The position numbers and the translations under genes were made by a program. From Liolophura sinensis (lineage: Eukaryota > Mollusca > Polyplacophora > Chitonida > Chitonidae): a stretch of 64,000 nt of DNA. Under the pieces are notes generated by a model. It saw only the letters and a program-made list of their open reading frames with translations. It was not told the origin of the DNA and searched no databases. Numbering within the stretch: the stretch's first letter is position 1; the number at the start of each line of letters is the position of its first letter. Location: assembly GCF_032854445.1 (NCBI RefSeq), contig NC_088303.1, positions 6,023,501 to 6,087,500 on the forward strand, written 5' to 3'. Below are positions 38,307 to 49,930 of this stretch, piece after piece.

Positions 38307-38642
38307 GACCGGTGGCCTAATTGTTAAAGCGTCTGCTTCGAAGCCGGCGAACCCTGGATCAAACCCAGATCGGGTCATACCAAAGACTTAAAAATGGTGC
38401 TTGTTTCCAAGTGGTGCTCATTGCCTCACTTGGCGCTCAGCACTGAGAGTTTGGCCCTGTGTCAATATCATGTACTGGGTGGCGTGCAATATGTAGTGTC
38501 TTCGGCATGATACTTCACTTTGGCGGCATGGACTCCCCCTGCCACATGAAGACACAGTATATTTACACACACCCAATGACTCGTCGTCGCCATATGACTG
38601 ACAAATTGTTGAATACGATGTAAAAACCCCAAGCAAACAGAC
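38307..38642 (+). mobile_element. SINE family C (tRNA-headed)
   Basis: The head has an A-box-like TGGCCTAATTGTTAAAGCG and a B-box-like GGATCAAACCC. The middle has ATACCAAAGACTTAAAAATG. The 3' end, CATATGACTGACAAATTGTT...CCCCAAGCA, is clearly related to that of family B. A second, more decayed copy is at 43841. The target-site duplication is not clear. Confidence 0.8.
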
Positions 38643-39144
38643 TATCTACAGCCTACAATAAGCTATCAGTTATGGATGATATGTACTCGATATCACGCCA
38701 CTAGTACGAGTCTGTTAAGCCGTTAACTAGGACTTATCTGTAATCTTTATTAAGTTTCTATGCACGTCTTACATATAAACAAGTACAATATGTCTGTAAA
38801 GTATATTAAACTCATATAATCATGGCTTATCTGTGCGTTCTATTAGCTCCCTTAGCTCCCTAATAATTTCTTGGTAAAATCTTTAAAGCCGCCAGTTGTG
38901 GTCTGTCTGTAGATCCTTATATCCGCTCAGTAGACTATCAACTAATTGTCTTCGCTTGCTAAATACGGCCTATGGATAAACATGTCACCCGGATCTTACA
39001 CACTGTCAAACCGCTTTATGGTACAACTGTTAAACTGATAATTACGATCTGTGCTCAAGCCCTTTAAACCTGGAAAAAACACACTTAAACTGCTCATATA
39101 CGGTTGATCTGTGTAATGGATTTCACAACATTAGGGACCTGTCT
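38643..39144. other. Non-coding stretch, nothing recognised
   Basis: No exon, repeat or RNA signal seen. Confidence 0.4.
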
Positions 39145-39155
39145 ATTAACTCTGG

Positions 39156-39321
39156 GTCTGCCAGCAACCTGCGGATGGTCGTGGGTTTCCCCCGGGGCGT
39201 GTCATCTAGTAATAAAAGAATATTTTTCCCGGTTTCTTCCCACCATAATGCTGGCCGCCGTCGTATAAGTGAAATATTCTTGAGTACGGCCTAAAACACC
39301 AATCAAATAAATAAATAAATA
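39156..39321 (+). mobile_element. SINE family A, truncated, insertion subfamily, with target-site duplication
   Basis: Flanked by ATTAACTCTGG at 39145-39155 and 39322-39332. The body matches family A from CCAGCAACCTGCGGATGG to AATAAATAAATAAATAA. Between the CCCCCGGGG and CCCGGTTTC segments it carries about 30 bp (GTGTCATCTAGTAATAAAAG and following) that are absent from the copies at 53027 and 63095. Confidence 0.92.
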
Positions 39322-39332
39322 ATTAACTCTGG

Positions 39333-41343
39333 AACCGACTACATCGACGCACTGAAGTTACTACATGTAAGAGCCTCGGTTTTGCAGTTCATGATAGTCA
39401 CTAAATTTTAAAATACGCAGTACATGTTTTTTTTTGAGTTATTTATAATATTGGGGGGGGGGGATTAGATTATCATATAAGATGGCGGTCAGTTTTGGGG
39501 TGGAGGAAAGCTGAGATTCCGACATAAACCACCGTCTTTCGAACAGATATGTGCACTATACTGCTGAAATCACCGATCTTCAGTGTTGTTAGACTATGTT
39601 AATGGTCACACGAGCGTCGTTGACCTCCTATTGTCAGTGAAAGTGTGGAAGTCTGCAATTTTCTCGGGATTGAACCCATGTCTGATTGAAAGCGCCCTTA
39701 ACGACTCGACCACACCCCGCTCCTCTGATCTAAGATTTGATCAGACTGACTGTTGGCATATGACCGATAAACGTGAAGTCGTGACGGGAATAGATTGAGG
39801 AATATTGACGATGAGCAGAGTCTATTAACGACTTGTTTATCGGTCAGCCTAGCTTCAAAAACGATAATGATCATGTGCGTCTTGATGAACTTTGACGGGA
39901 CGACTAACAGGCGTTGTATCCTTAACGCACCAGTGGTAGATGAGGCTGGTGGAAATTGTCGTGTTTGGTGTCTGGTCACATTCAGTCTAGCATGAATTAG
40001 TCCAGTCACATACCTGTTGGACGAGTCAGCGAACTGTGTGAATCGACTAATGACATTGCCAGCCAGACATAAGTGCGAAAACCCAACAGCAAATAATTAG
40101 TTTTACCCTCGGTTCAAAGGTGTTACTTCTACCACGAACACCCGAAATTACCCAGAAGTAGGGTGGAGACGCCACAAAACGTAATATTCGATTCCTGAGG
40201 TAGTCCTATGTACTAAAATAAAGTGCTGTGAACCGGTAAGAAAAGAACCGTGAAAAGAAGACCAGTCTTGGTTTAGGTCATTAATATTTTGCAATTTTCA
40301 AAATATTTAGTATTTCTAAAATAAAAATTTTCTATTTCCTTTTTATTACTTTCCCGCTCTTCTGTCTGGAACGGATGGGGAAATATTCTGGAGCGCTGTG
40401 AACATCCTTAAATGGGTCACTAGTGACGTCTTATATAAATATAGATATAAAAATACATTACACACTGTAATTTAGAGATAAGCATAAAAGGTGTTTCATG
40501 TAAAAAAACCCTAACACGGACTATAGTTTTTACAGCTCGCAGCATTTCTTCGTGGAAAGTCCTGAGTGTGGTTTGATACAAGAGGCCACAGTGTTCAACG
40601 TAAATCAATTTCTGATTGCTCGAGAAATGTCTTACACTTTAGGCTCATTGCCTCAAATTTGGCATTTTATGTGACGGGACTTTTTATTTGATTGCGATTA
40701 AGGTTAGGCAAGCAAAATTGCAGGATTTGAAGATTGGGGCGGTGTTTGTGGGAATTTACTGCAGATTCTCACAAGGATTTCGTCACTACATCCCTGTAGG
40801 TGTCCTGCTCCGAACTGTCCCTCCAAAGAAACCGTTAGTTGCCCAGACTCGGAACTATGTTCGTCTGATTAACTTTGCATAGGGCAAAACGTGGGGGGAA
40901 TTCACTGATGCTATGCGAGCCTTTGTCTTAAATTTTCTCCTCCCTGTCCCGCCTTCTTGATCTTTTTGTTCATTTCGGGCCTCTCGAGTCAATATAATAA
41001 TAAATTTGTATACTGCATGATCGATCATCGTCAGACCTCCAGGATGTTATCAACGAGGCAATAAAAAGACGAAATCATAGACTTACATCTGTTTCATTTG
41101 TTTCACTTCTCTATACCAGACAATTTACTGTTGAAGACGTCTGTCGTCTTGTCAGCCTCTGAGGCCCGAGTGATACATGTGTCCGTGAGGTTGAAGGTAC
41201 TTTTCTTTCCATTGCACGATCACACAAAGTACGGGTTCAACCCCAGCCTGTTTTATTGTTCAGGATGCCTTTTGACAATAAACGAAAAAGGCTGCTCAAG
41301 TGACCATTCATGCATTCAAACACTCACTGAAGGCCACTTGTCT
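39333..41343. other. Mostly non-coding, includes a tRNA-like head
   Basis: No exon supported. A run of 10 G lies near 39455. A minus-strand tRNA-like head (39655-39725) is listed separately. The 103-codon minus-strand open frame over that head is incidental. Confidence 0.4.
39655..39725 (-). mobile_element. tRNA-like SINE head, minus strand
   Basis: Minus strand: A-box-like TGGTCGAGTCGTTAAGGGCG and a good B box GGTTCAATCCC with tRNA-like spacing. No element body is recognised downstream. It may be a solitary SINE head or a tRNA pseudogene. Confidence 0.45.
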
Positions 41344-41355
41344 TCCACCAAAATG

Positions 41356-41715
41356 ACCGCCCCAATAGCACAGCTGGTAGAGCGTCCGCATCGGTAGCAG
41401 TAGACCCAGTGTCTATCCTGGATCGAGTCACACCTAAGACCTTAAAACAGGGAGTTGCAGCTTCCTCGCTTGGCGTTCAGCATGAAGGGGATAGTGCAAC
41501 TACTGGTTGACCCGTATCAGTATAATGGCTCGGGTAGGCGACCTACTTGCCTTAGGTGAGGCCTCTCAGTGAGGCAAGCACTAGACAAAAGAGCAGTGGA
41601 AAATCTGCCCAGCAACAGGGAGGCATATTAAATGCATTCTAGCGATTCCCTTCGTCGTCATATGACTGAAAAATTGTTAAGTACGATGTTAAATCCCAAG
41701 CACCCATTCACTCAC
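41356..41715 (+). mobile_element. SINE family B, full-length, with 12-bp target-site duplication
   Basis: TCCACCAAAATG at 41344-41355 and 41716-41727 brackets the element exactly. Head: A box TAGCACAGCTGGTAGAGCG and a B-box region GTGTCTATCCTGG with one or two substitutions. Body: GGCGTTCAGCATGAAGGGGA, GACCCGTATCAGTATAATGG, CATATGACTGAAAAATTGTT. It ends in a (CACTCACT)-type tail. The perfect duplication indicates a fairly recent insertion. Confidence 0.95.
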
Positions 41716-41788
41716 TCCACCAAAATGTACGTCACGTGTAAGAAAGTTCGTCATTAACTTGCCATAAGGCGGTGGTTTATACCGTGCA

Positions 41789-41883
41789 CTTCGATTTCCA
41801 TCCATGAAGGCGACCACAGTCGTAAAGGTGAAAACGTCTTGAGCAAGGCGATAAACAGCAATGAAATAAATAAATTTAAGAAG
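41789..41883 (+). mobile_element. SINE family A-like, decayed 3' end
   Basis: ACAGTCGTAAAGGTGAAAAC, GTCTTGAGCAAGGCG, AAACAGCAATGAAATAAATAAA is a diverged version of the family A 3' domain and tail, about 60 bp right of the family B insertion. Confidence 0.6.
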
Positions 41884-43838
41884 AAGTAAATAAATAAATA
41901 TTTATATACCTAAATAAATCAAAGAATGTACCACAAATATGTATGAATCGTACTGCTGCTTTTAGCTGTTGAACTGAAAGTATTTAGTCCACTATGAAGG
42001 TAGTGAAAAAGCGTAATGCATTATCTTACGACGTTGTCATTGTCGTTAGCTCCTTCTCAGTTTAATCTATACCTATCCGTCACTCGATCCACAACACTTG
42101 GTTACTCTACTTATAATATGTCATCCTAACGATCGCAATTAAAACAATACGAACAAATGTATTTGTAACAATTTGGATTCAGCGCAGGTCATAGGCTCGT
42201 GAGGCCATTATCGAAGTCTGACGTTTATACAAGCATGGAACCGTTTCACAAAGTTACAGTCACAGTGAGACACATTGGCAATGGTTACGTGTTGTCCTGG
42301 AATTTACGTCAGGCTTATTTTGCGCATGATTTTAAGTAATATTATCTGTTATAATAGAAATTCCAGTGTGCGTGTCACAGGCATTAGGACAGTGTTACAA
42401 AGATATCAGCATAGCTGAGAAGATAGGGATACAATGTAGTTTAATAAGGGGCAATGAAGAACGAAAGATACAGACGCTGATATGGGGGCCTTGTCAAACA
42501 ACTTGCACATTTACCATCGGTCTTTTGAGAATATTCTAAATTTCTAGTTCATTTACCTGTGATTCACAACTAAAGTTAAAACGCATTTGATGACTGAATT
42601 TGTATTTTTATCTATAAATACTGAATAATTAATTCGCTGACGTCATTTCATTAAACTTTAAACAATGGACATTAACAAGCAAATTTCTGTGGGCGAGCGA
42701 TTTCAAACCGAAATGAACACATTACAATAATTAGCAAATAGGTCATCTATTTTAACATATTTTTGGCTCGTCAACAAACATACGTCACTTTCATATTAGA
42801 AGGACACGTATAAACATTTCCTTCAGTTTTTCAGGGCTAAACTCAGAAATGCTAGCTGTAGATATGATGTAGAAACGTTGTACATTGCGCTTGCCAGAAA
42901 CAAGGTTGCGTGCTTCTGACAGATCTGATCTCCCTCACCATCAACGCGTCGAACGAGTTCAAAAGAAATTTAATAAGATTTTATTTTGATGAGAAATTTT
43001 AATTATATTTAGTTGTGTGAAAAGTTTAATCTAGCTTCTTTAATCCTGAGGCATGTATATACATGTATATATACTATGATCCTGTATGTTTACACAGCTG
43101 TGTGAACACTACCTTCAAATGTTCATATTTAGCAAAGCAGGTCCGTTTTCGTGATCCATCCAAACATCTGCCTGTCAATGATAATTTTTACTCTCAAAAA
43201 TCACGCACCTGGAATATCTCAACAGCCATGTGGTTAGTTTGGTGTTTAAACAAGAATTAATGTTTTAAAAAGAATTAATTAATCATTTTTATATATATCA
43301 CATCCGGTTATGTTAACTGTGATTATCTTTATTAAGTCTTTCTTGTGTCTATTCTCTACTTTCTTTTCTCTTAAAGTCACATTAATTTGTTTTTCTACTC
43401 TGCGTTATTATTTTATTATAAATATTTATTACCTGCTATTATCCATGTTTTAAAAAAATATTTTATTTTATTGCTGTATTATATCATAAATCTTGTCCTA
43501 TTATTCTGTGTTATGAGACCTGTGGATGGATTTTTTTGTTCACATTAAAATACTTAAAAAACAACGTTTACGGTTTTATTACGGATCCACAGGCGACCCA
43601 TTCAATAATCGTTATAGCAGGGGTCAGCTAAAGTAGGTTTCTACAAAGTATCAGATCAATACTGATCATATCTGCCCGAACGTTAACAAACTGTTGAAAA
43701 CGATCGATTGGTTTTGAAGTTTTTAAGCGTGGGAGAAAACGAATGCCGGATTGTGTTTGCTCTTTGGGTGATGTAATTTTGGATAAAGGATGCCAAAAGC
43801 CAGTCCATGTTTCCACGAAGTGGTCTTTTGTTTCATCC
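41884..43838. other. Non-coding stretch containing one dispersed duplicated segment
   Basis: AT-rich, especially 43260-43560. The segment 42375-42590 is related to 45655-45870 (listed separately). No exon supported. Confidence 0.4.
42375..42590 (+). repeat. Dispersed repeat, copy 1
   Basis: Shares GGGATACAATGTAGT, TAATAA(G/A)GGG, AATGAAGA and, further on, ATTTACCT and AAGTTAAAAC with 45655-45870, in the same order and at similar spacing. Family unknown. Confidence 0.65.
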
Positions 43839-43840
43839 TT

Positions 43841-44070
43841 GTGGACCGCTTCGGTTGCCTAATGGTTAGAGCGTCCGCATCGAAGTCGGGAGGCCCGGGA
43901 CCAAAGACTTTTTCGGGGCATACCAAAGACTTTAAAAATGGTACCTTTTTGCTATGTTGATTGAAACTACCACAAAGAGACACAGTATATGTATACCCAA
44001 CTAATGGCTGAGAAATTCTTAAGTACGACATTATACTCCAAGCATTTATTTATTCATTCAATCTTGTGTT
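43841..44070 (+). mobile_element. SINE family C, shorter second copy
   Basis: Head TTGCCTAATGGTTAGAGCG, middle ATACCAAAGACTTTAAAAAT, 3' end TTCTTAAGTACGACATTATA...CCAAGCATT. It lacks about 100 bp of the middle found in the 38307 copy, and ACCAAAGACTTT is locally duplicated. Confidence 0.75.
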
Positions 44071-47040
44071 ATTTATTGTGTGGCAAGAAGACTCGATCCT
44101 GTCATGAATAAGTTTTGATCAGTGAACTGTGCAATAAAATGGCTCATGTTTCCAGGATTCTAAGTATTATATCGTAGGCACGTATTGGTAACGAAACGAG
44201 ATGACTATTATCAAAATACTCTTCAAGAATGTTAACGCTCGTTTTCTTGACCGAGAGCAACATGTTTCTTGAAAGACACACATCATGGATCATCTCAATT
44301 AGCCAAGATAATGCCATCTTGATAGCAGCAAATAAAACCAAATTTGCTCTATTTTGAGTATTTCACTTTGGAAAATGGAGATCCGTGACGAACCCTAGGC
44401 AATACAGACCAGAACACCCGGGCTTCGCGTAGGCTTTCAGACTATGAGATAATTCTCCCACAGCCCACGAGAATTTATCGCCAAACCCCGTCTCACAGGA
44501 AACGTCTTCGCTAAGCAGCTTGTTTTTGGTTGAAACAATGCCTATCGCTGTCCGGTAAATCTCAGGAGACGAATGATGGCAAACCCATCTTCCTTTCTAG
44601 TCAAGTTTTCACTGCTAGATTTGTCTTTCTGAGCAAGTCATGATTATTTCTCGAGAGGTCTGTCACAACTCAACACTTGGACATATCAAGACTGTGGGTA
44701 TAGATTTGTCCACACATCAGGGTTATCCTTAAAATGGTTTGGAAATGTTATATATTGACAACAAAACGTCTCGAATATCAGTGAACATGTATAGTAAGAT
44801 TCATTTCTCCATTGTCTTCTGCGATATTGCAAACTACATGCAGCCTGCTGCGAAATGAACTTTAATAATGCTCCATCTTTGCTATTGAAGGATACTTCTG
44901 ATGTGCTTGTCTAAGGATATAAAAACCAATTCTGCCAATCTAATTGTATATCGAATCAGCCGAGTGTCAGATGTTTGTTCCTTCGGTATTTCTATTCGAC
45001 ACTTTAATCTACCTCGATGTATTACCAGCTTAATTCGCAGAGATGGAAAGGTGAGGCCATATCAGTAGGGATCAGAAAAACACGATATGTGGACGTAGGG
45101 TCATGAGAGTAGCTCACGTGACTTTGCGATATTCCGGAAATCGCCGTCTTCTCCAAAAGACAGGCTAAGTCATAGCCTAAATAATAGGATCACTGTCATC
45201 ACGTTGTTTTGGATCTCTCCTCAAACGGCCCTTTTGAAATTCATGTGACTAAATTAGGAGCACTTTGTGCGTAAGCTTTGGTTGTTTATAGTTTTTGTTT
45301 ATTCCAGTCTAAATTGCTGACAGGTCTGATGCATTTTACCGGAGTGTAATCCGACAAGGGCTGGGCAGATTATGCCGAGCAACACTGTCCATTATCGGCT
45401 TATGGACGTTCGTCTTGTTTTGTGGCACCTTCAATCTATGGGATCAGTGAGGGTTGAAAGAGGCATAAAGGCGACTTTAATTCGTTACATAAATGGTCAG
45501 TTTTATCTCAGCTTAAGTGGCTATTTGAGACATTGAACAGCCTTTTGGTGCATATACAAACCAGGCCTATCCCGACGAGGCCTCTTAGCAATTCCATCGA
45601 CATTGAAACATCGGGAAATTGGTCACGTTAAGGCAAAGGGAGGCAAAGAATGTATGGAGACAGTGCACAGGTCTCGCAGTGGAGCTGATAAGAGAGGGAT
45701 ACAATGTAGTCTAATAAAGGGTAATGAAGAGAGAAACATAGGGAGAGAGCTCCGGAGACATTGCCCATCAAGTTGTGCACGTAATTGATTTATCACATGA
45801 CTACATCGGGGAATCTCTCCTCTATTTACCTCTGGGTTAAGCCCTTAAGTTAAAACCCACATGTCGTCAAAATCTAATTCGTTTCCGATGCGACTGTGAC
45901 GATTTCTGTTTCTTTTTCAATCTATATATAGAGATGAATGAATCTATATATAGAACTGGAATGAATGACGGACTAATGCGCCAAATTTTAACTGGAAAGC
46001 GAATGAGGAAAACGGTTTCCTGGTCTTAAAAATTCAAATAAAAAGAATAATAGCTAACACTCCCATTTTGTCGTCATTGATACCATACATGTAAGCATTG
46101 TATTCACTGTAGAATGTCGTGAACCGAAGGAGATTAATTTAACTTGGGAAGTTGCTAATTAAAACAGTTTACGTCCAAAACAGAAAAAAAATTGATTGGA
46201 TGAATCAATCGATCATTTGGTCAATCTATCAATTTGTGTGTGAAAGGTTACTGCTTGCCTTATAGAAGACGTACATGTATTTCAATCCTTGTAATTATGA
46301 GGACGCTTTTTGAAAATTCGTTTAATTTAGACGCCAGATTCCAGTTAAGGCTCCAGTTGTTTACCAAAAATGAATTATCGGTGTCTGATTTCTTTAGATT
46401 GCCCTTTCTTGTAATACGAGTCGAGCACTTAGATGGCATGATAGTTATAAATTGTGGTTTCTGCAACGACATCTTTCAAATAAGGAAGCAGAATTTTCAA
46501 TCAGGGTTCAATGTAGCAGGTGAACTCTAGCCACAACAAGTAAAATATGAAGAAAGAATAGCGCAATGAGTCGCCGTTACGAAAACAGACAACATACACC
46601 AATTGAAATCCAGATGTAAAATTATGAAATAATGATATTTTATCTACTCCACATTACTCATTTTAGTAAAGTTAATGTGGAGAGTTTAGATTTTGTTGTT
46701 CAAATCTACAATTTAAACTCTTCCAGACTTCACACTGGAAACAAAGTGGCGCTGCTGTCTTCTGCATCAATGAAATTCGATTTACAATTGGCATAAGCAC
46801 CTGCAACAACCACTTACTTTGAAATGATCTCGCTCTATGCTGTTTGTCATGAGCCATGAAGCAAGTCTCTCTGATTTAGAAGCGTTCACTTCCAACGTTA
46901 CATGTGGTAGAAAAACCCGCACTGTTGATTTGCTTTAGAGCCAGGTAGCGTGTTTGGTTCGCTCCAGGTCGTCTGAATGAAGGTAAATGACAAGTATTAT
47001 CAACCTATCTTCTTATCCTCATCCGTCTAACATAAACCCT
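44071..47040. other. Non-coding stretch with the second dispersed repeat copy
   Basis: No exon supported. The palindromic word TCTATATATAGA occurs twice, near 45928 and 45950. A 98-codon open frame at 46234-46530 has acceptor- and donor-like ends but a weak donor and no recognisable content, so I left it out. Confidence 0.4.
45655..45870 (+). repeat. Dispersed repeat, copy 2
   Basis: Partner of 42375-42590, same orientation, about 3.28 kb away. The small open frame here (45603-45788) is part of the repeat. Confidence 0.65.
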
Positions 47041-47144
47041 GCGTCAGACGAAAGGTTTCGTCTGGTGGATTTTAGGATAATTCAGACAAGATAAAAATAC
47101 GCCCTTGGACGAGGTCTTCTGGTAACCCATAGTGATGCAAGAAT

Positions 47145-47270
47145 CCAAATGTTGATTGGTTGATGGTTGTTTAACGCCATGACCAAGAATTGGACCTTTG
47201 GGGGACCGTGGAAAACCACCAACCTTTGGCAGGCTACTGACAAATCTGCCACAGGCGACGTACAAATTCG
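47145..47270 (-). mobile_element. Decayed SINE-like element between short direct repeats
   Basis: TTGATTGGTTGATGGTTGTT and TAACGCCATGACCAAGAAT look like an inverted SINE 3' end, and CTTTGGCAGGCTACTGACAA resembles the element near 14830. Flanking segments at 47047-47123 and 47372-47450 resemble each other (GGTTTCGTC, ATTCAGA, GATAAAAA, TCTTCTG). Confidence 0.45.
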
Positions 47271-47454
47271 CACGCTATATTGATGGAAGACAAGTGGATC
47301 ACAACTCATTCCCAGATGAAGGGATTATCGTTCGATCTTCTGTTGCTCATCTCTCTAGCATAAAATTTGTGAGACAAACGGTTTCGTCGAATAGTTGGTC
47401 TTCAGATGATTCAGATGAGATAAAAACGCACTTGCACAACTATCTTCTGAAAAG

Positions 47455-49138
47455 CTGGTGTGTGTGTGTGGGGGGGGGGGGATAAGGGACAGTCAAATGT
47501 TGAAGTAGAATGGCCATGCCATAACCTCTCAACTGAATCAATCGACAGACAGATTTGTTAATATTTCACCGAGCTTACTGTGTAGCGCAAGTACAGTATA
47601 GGTTAGTTTGTGATAGTGTCTGTCTTCATCACACACATCACTGAATTTACAGAGACAATAACTTAAGAGAAACCTAAATAAAACCTGAAAATCCTAAAAA
47701 AGACCACTTTTTATTACTAAAAGTTTAGCAATCACGTACACCTTAAACAATAAAGTTTTGTTAGTCTTACGTACTTTCTACAATATATGACCCTGAGGGT
47801 TATAAGAGATATCCTTGCAACTGCCTTATAGTGCAAGACAAGTCTAAGGCCACCTCAAGAGTCACCTTGGTCGATATATTGGCATGGGGTAATCCCTTAC
47901 ACCAAAACCATTTTCACGAAATGTTATTTGTTTGACATAGTAACGTGTTGTCTTGTAAGTTACGCTTCTAACGCTTTTTGCTGATTGGCCAGTTTTTTTC
48001 TGGGTCCATTGACTAGCGCGTGCTCGGATTCTAGCCGGAAGCCACGCGCTGTGAATTATCGTCCTCCAACCCGTTACAGTTTGGGAACCCACTTATCCAA
48101 TTATTGCCATCTTTACACTTTCCGTTAACAGCCGTAGCACTTCTCTTGTGGTCTAATCCAGCGAAAAACTATCTTATTCGAAGCCAATTAAACACTTTTT
48201 CTTGAAGAAAAGAAACGATGAAAATGTGCTAATAAGAATGGAATACCTTCAATTTGAAAAATTAAAGCCCGTGAGCACGTTCTCGAGGATCTTGGTCATA
48301 TCCTGAGCGCAGATAAAGCGGTAACCCCTTTTCCAAGGCTGGATTACAACCCTGCGTACCCGGGGAGGGGGAATTACATTAATGAAGATATGTGACATAG
48401 ACACGTGCTTAGGTTTAACTTAATTCACTGTCTTCCGCTTATTGGACGGTTTCTAAAACAAAACAGTTCTGTTTATCCATTTTCCCCCACAATCTACAAC
48501 CGTTTTGCATGATTTTTCCCCCAAATCATAGCTTTGTTTTCGACAAAGAGTATCACACTCCAAACCCTTTGGAATCCCGATATTGGAATGCCTTTGGAAC
48601 AGCGTATATCCGTATAGTAGCCATGGTGGCTTATAAAAAAACATCACGAATCAGGCTACCTGCTAATGAAACAAAGTAGTAGAACGCCTGCATCCGTTCT
48701 AACGCAAATGGCATGCATGGGAATTTCATCTCCAAATATATACCTTGGCATCCGCTCAGAAACAATTGTGTTGCTGAAGAACTCCTCTGAGTATTCATTC
48801 CAGTTTGCATAGGAATTGCTGATATCGTTATCATATTGCTAACAGGAAATTCGTCAGCTCAATGAAGTGACAGGAGGCGATAACAGTCACCGGCTTAACA
48901 CAGCGCAACGGAAGTGGTCTCTTTCCAGGTGAAACAGTGTAAGTATCGACTGCCGAGAGAATTAGACGTAAATACCACTATCCAGATACCGCCATAATGG
49001 AAGCATCGTCTGACATTCGTAAACCGCAAACTGGCGTCCCCAAGTCTATAAGGAATATGTATGAAATGATATATAAAAAGTAGTTAAAGCTGGAAATATG
49101 TAACAGACAAGTAGTCGACAGTTTCTAGTGATGTCAGG
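47455..49138. other. Non-coding stretch, nothing recognised
   Basis: Starts with a short GT run ending in 11 G (near 47470). No exon, SINE or tandem array seen. Confidence 0.4.
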
Positions 49139-49930
49139 TAAACACCGGTAGTCCAGGCATCACATCCTATTCAGATGTTAAACTCGGTAGTCCAGGAATA
49201 ATTTTCAGTCAAACCCCTGCATATTATGCTGCATCTCTGGTATTGGCTGTGCAACTCTGCCAAACCACGAAGTCACACCCCTGCATAGTATGCTGCATCT
49301 CTGGTACTGGCTGTGCATATCTGCCATACCACGAAGTCACACCCCTGCATAGTATGCTGCATCTCTGGTACTGCCTGTGCATCTTTGCCACACCACAAAG
49401 TCACACCCCTGCACAGTATGCTGCATCTCTGGTACTGGCTGTGCATCTCTGCCATACCACGAAGTCACACCCCTGCATAGTATGCTGCATCTCTGGTACT
49501 GGCTGTGCATCTCCGCCACACCACAAAGTCACACCCCTGCATAGTATGCTGCATCTCTGGTACTGGCTGTGCATATCTGCCATACCACGAAGTCACACCC
49601 CTGCATAGTATGCTGCATCTCTGGTACTGGCTGTCCATCTCCGCCATACCACGAAATCACACCCCTGCATAGTATGCTGCATCTCTGGTACCGGCTGTCC
49701 ATATCTGTCATACCACGAAGTCACTCCCCTGCATAGTATGCTGCATCTCTGGTACTGGCTGTCCATCTCCGCCATACCACGAAATCACACCCCTGCATAG
49801 TATGCTGCATCTCTGGTACCGGCTGTCCATATCTGCCATACCACGAAGTCACTCCCCTGCATAGTATGCTGCATCTCTTGTGCTGAGTCTGTATCACTGT
49901 CATACCACTAGGTCGCTTCTCTTCATGCAT
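49139..49930. repeat. 64-bp tandem repeat, 11-12 copies
   Basis: CCCCTGCATA starts at 49214, 49278 and every 64 bp up to 49854. The unit also contains GTATGCTGCATCTCTGGTAC, TGGCTGTGCAT and CATACCACGAAGTCAC. The left edge is preceded by two copies of GGTAGTCCAGG (near 49149 and 49187). The last unit fades by about 49925. The right part has a 128-bp dimer: units with CCATCTCCGCC and ACGAAATC alternate with units with CCATATCTG and AAGTCACTCC. Since 64 is not a multiple of three, overlapping open frames shift by 64 bp along the minus strand. They come from the repeat. Confidence 0.95.

Noticed and set aside
39655-39725. Functional tRNA gene on the minus strand
   Set aside because: A and B boxes are present, but acceptor-stem pairing and a clear anticodon loop could not be made out by eye. 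More likely a SINE head. A tRNAscan-SE run would settle it.
46234-46530. 98-codon plus-strand frame with splice-like ends
   Set aside because: The donor (CAG/GTGAAC) is weak, a complementary frame is open as well, and the product is not recognisable.
49273-49930. Series of 60-69 codon minus-strand frames offset by 64 bp
   Set aside because: They are one sequence read in successive repeat units. The spacing equals the 64-bp unit, not a multiple of three.
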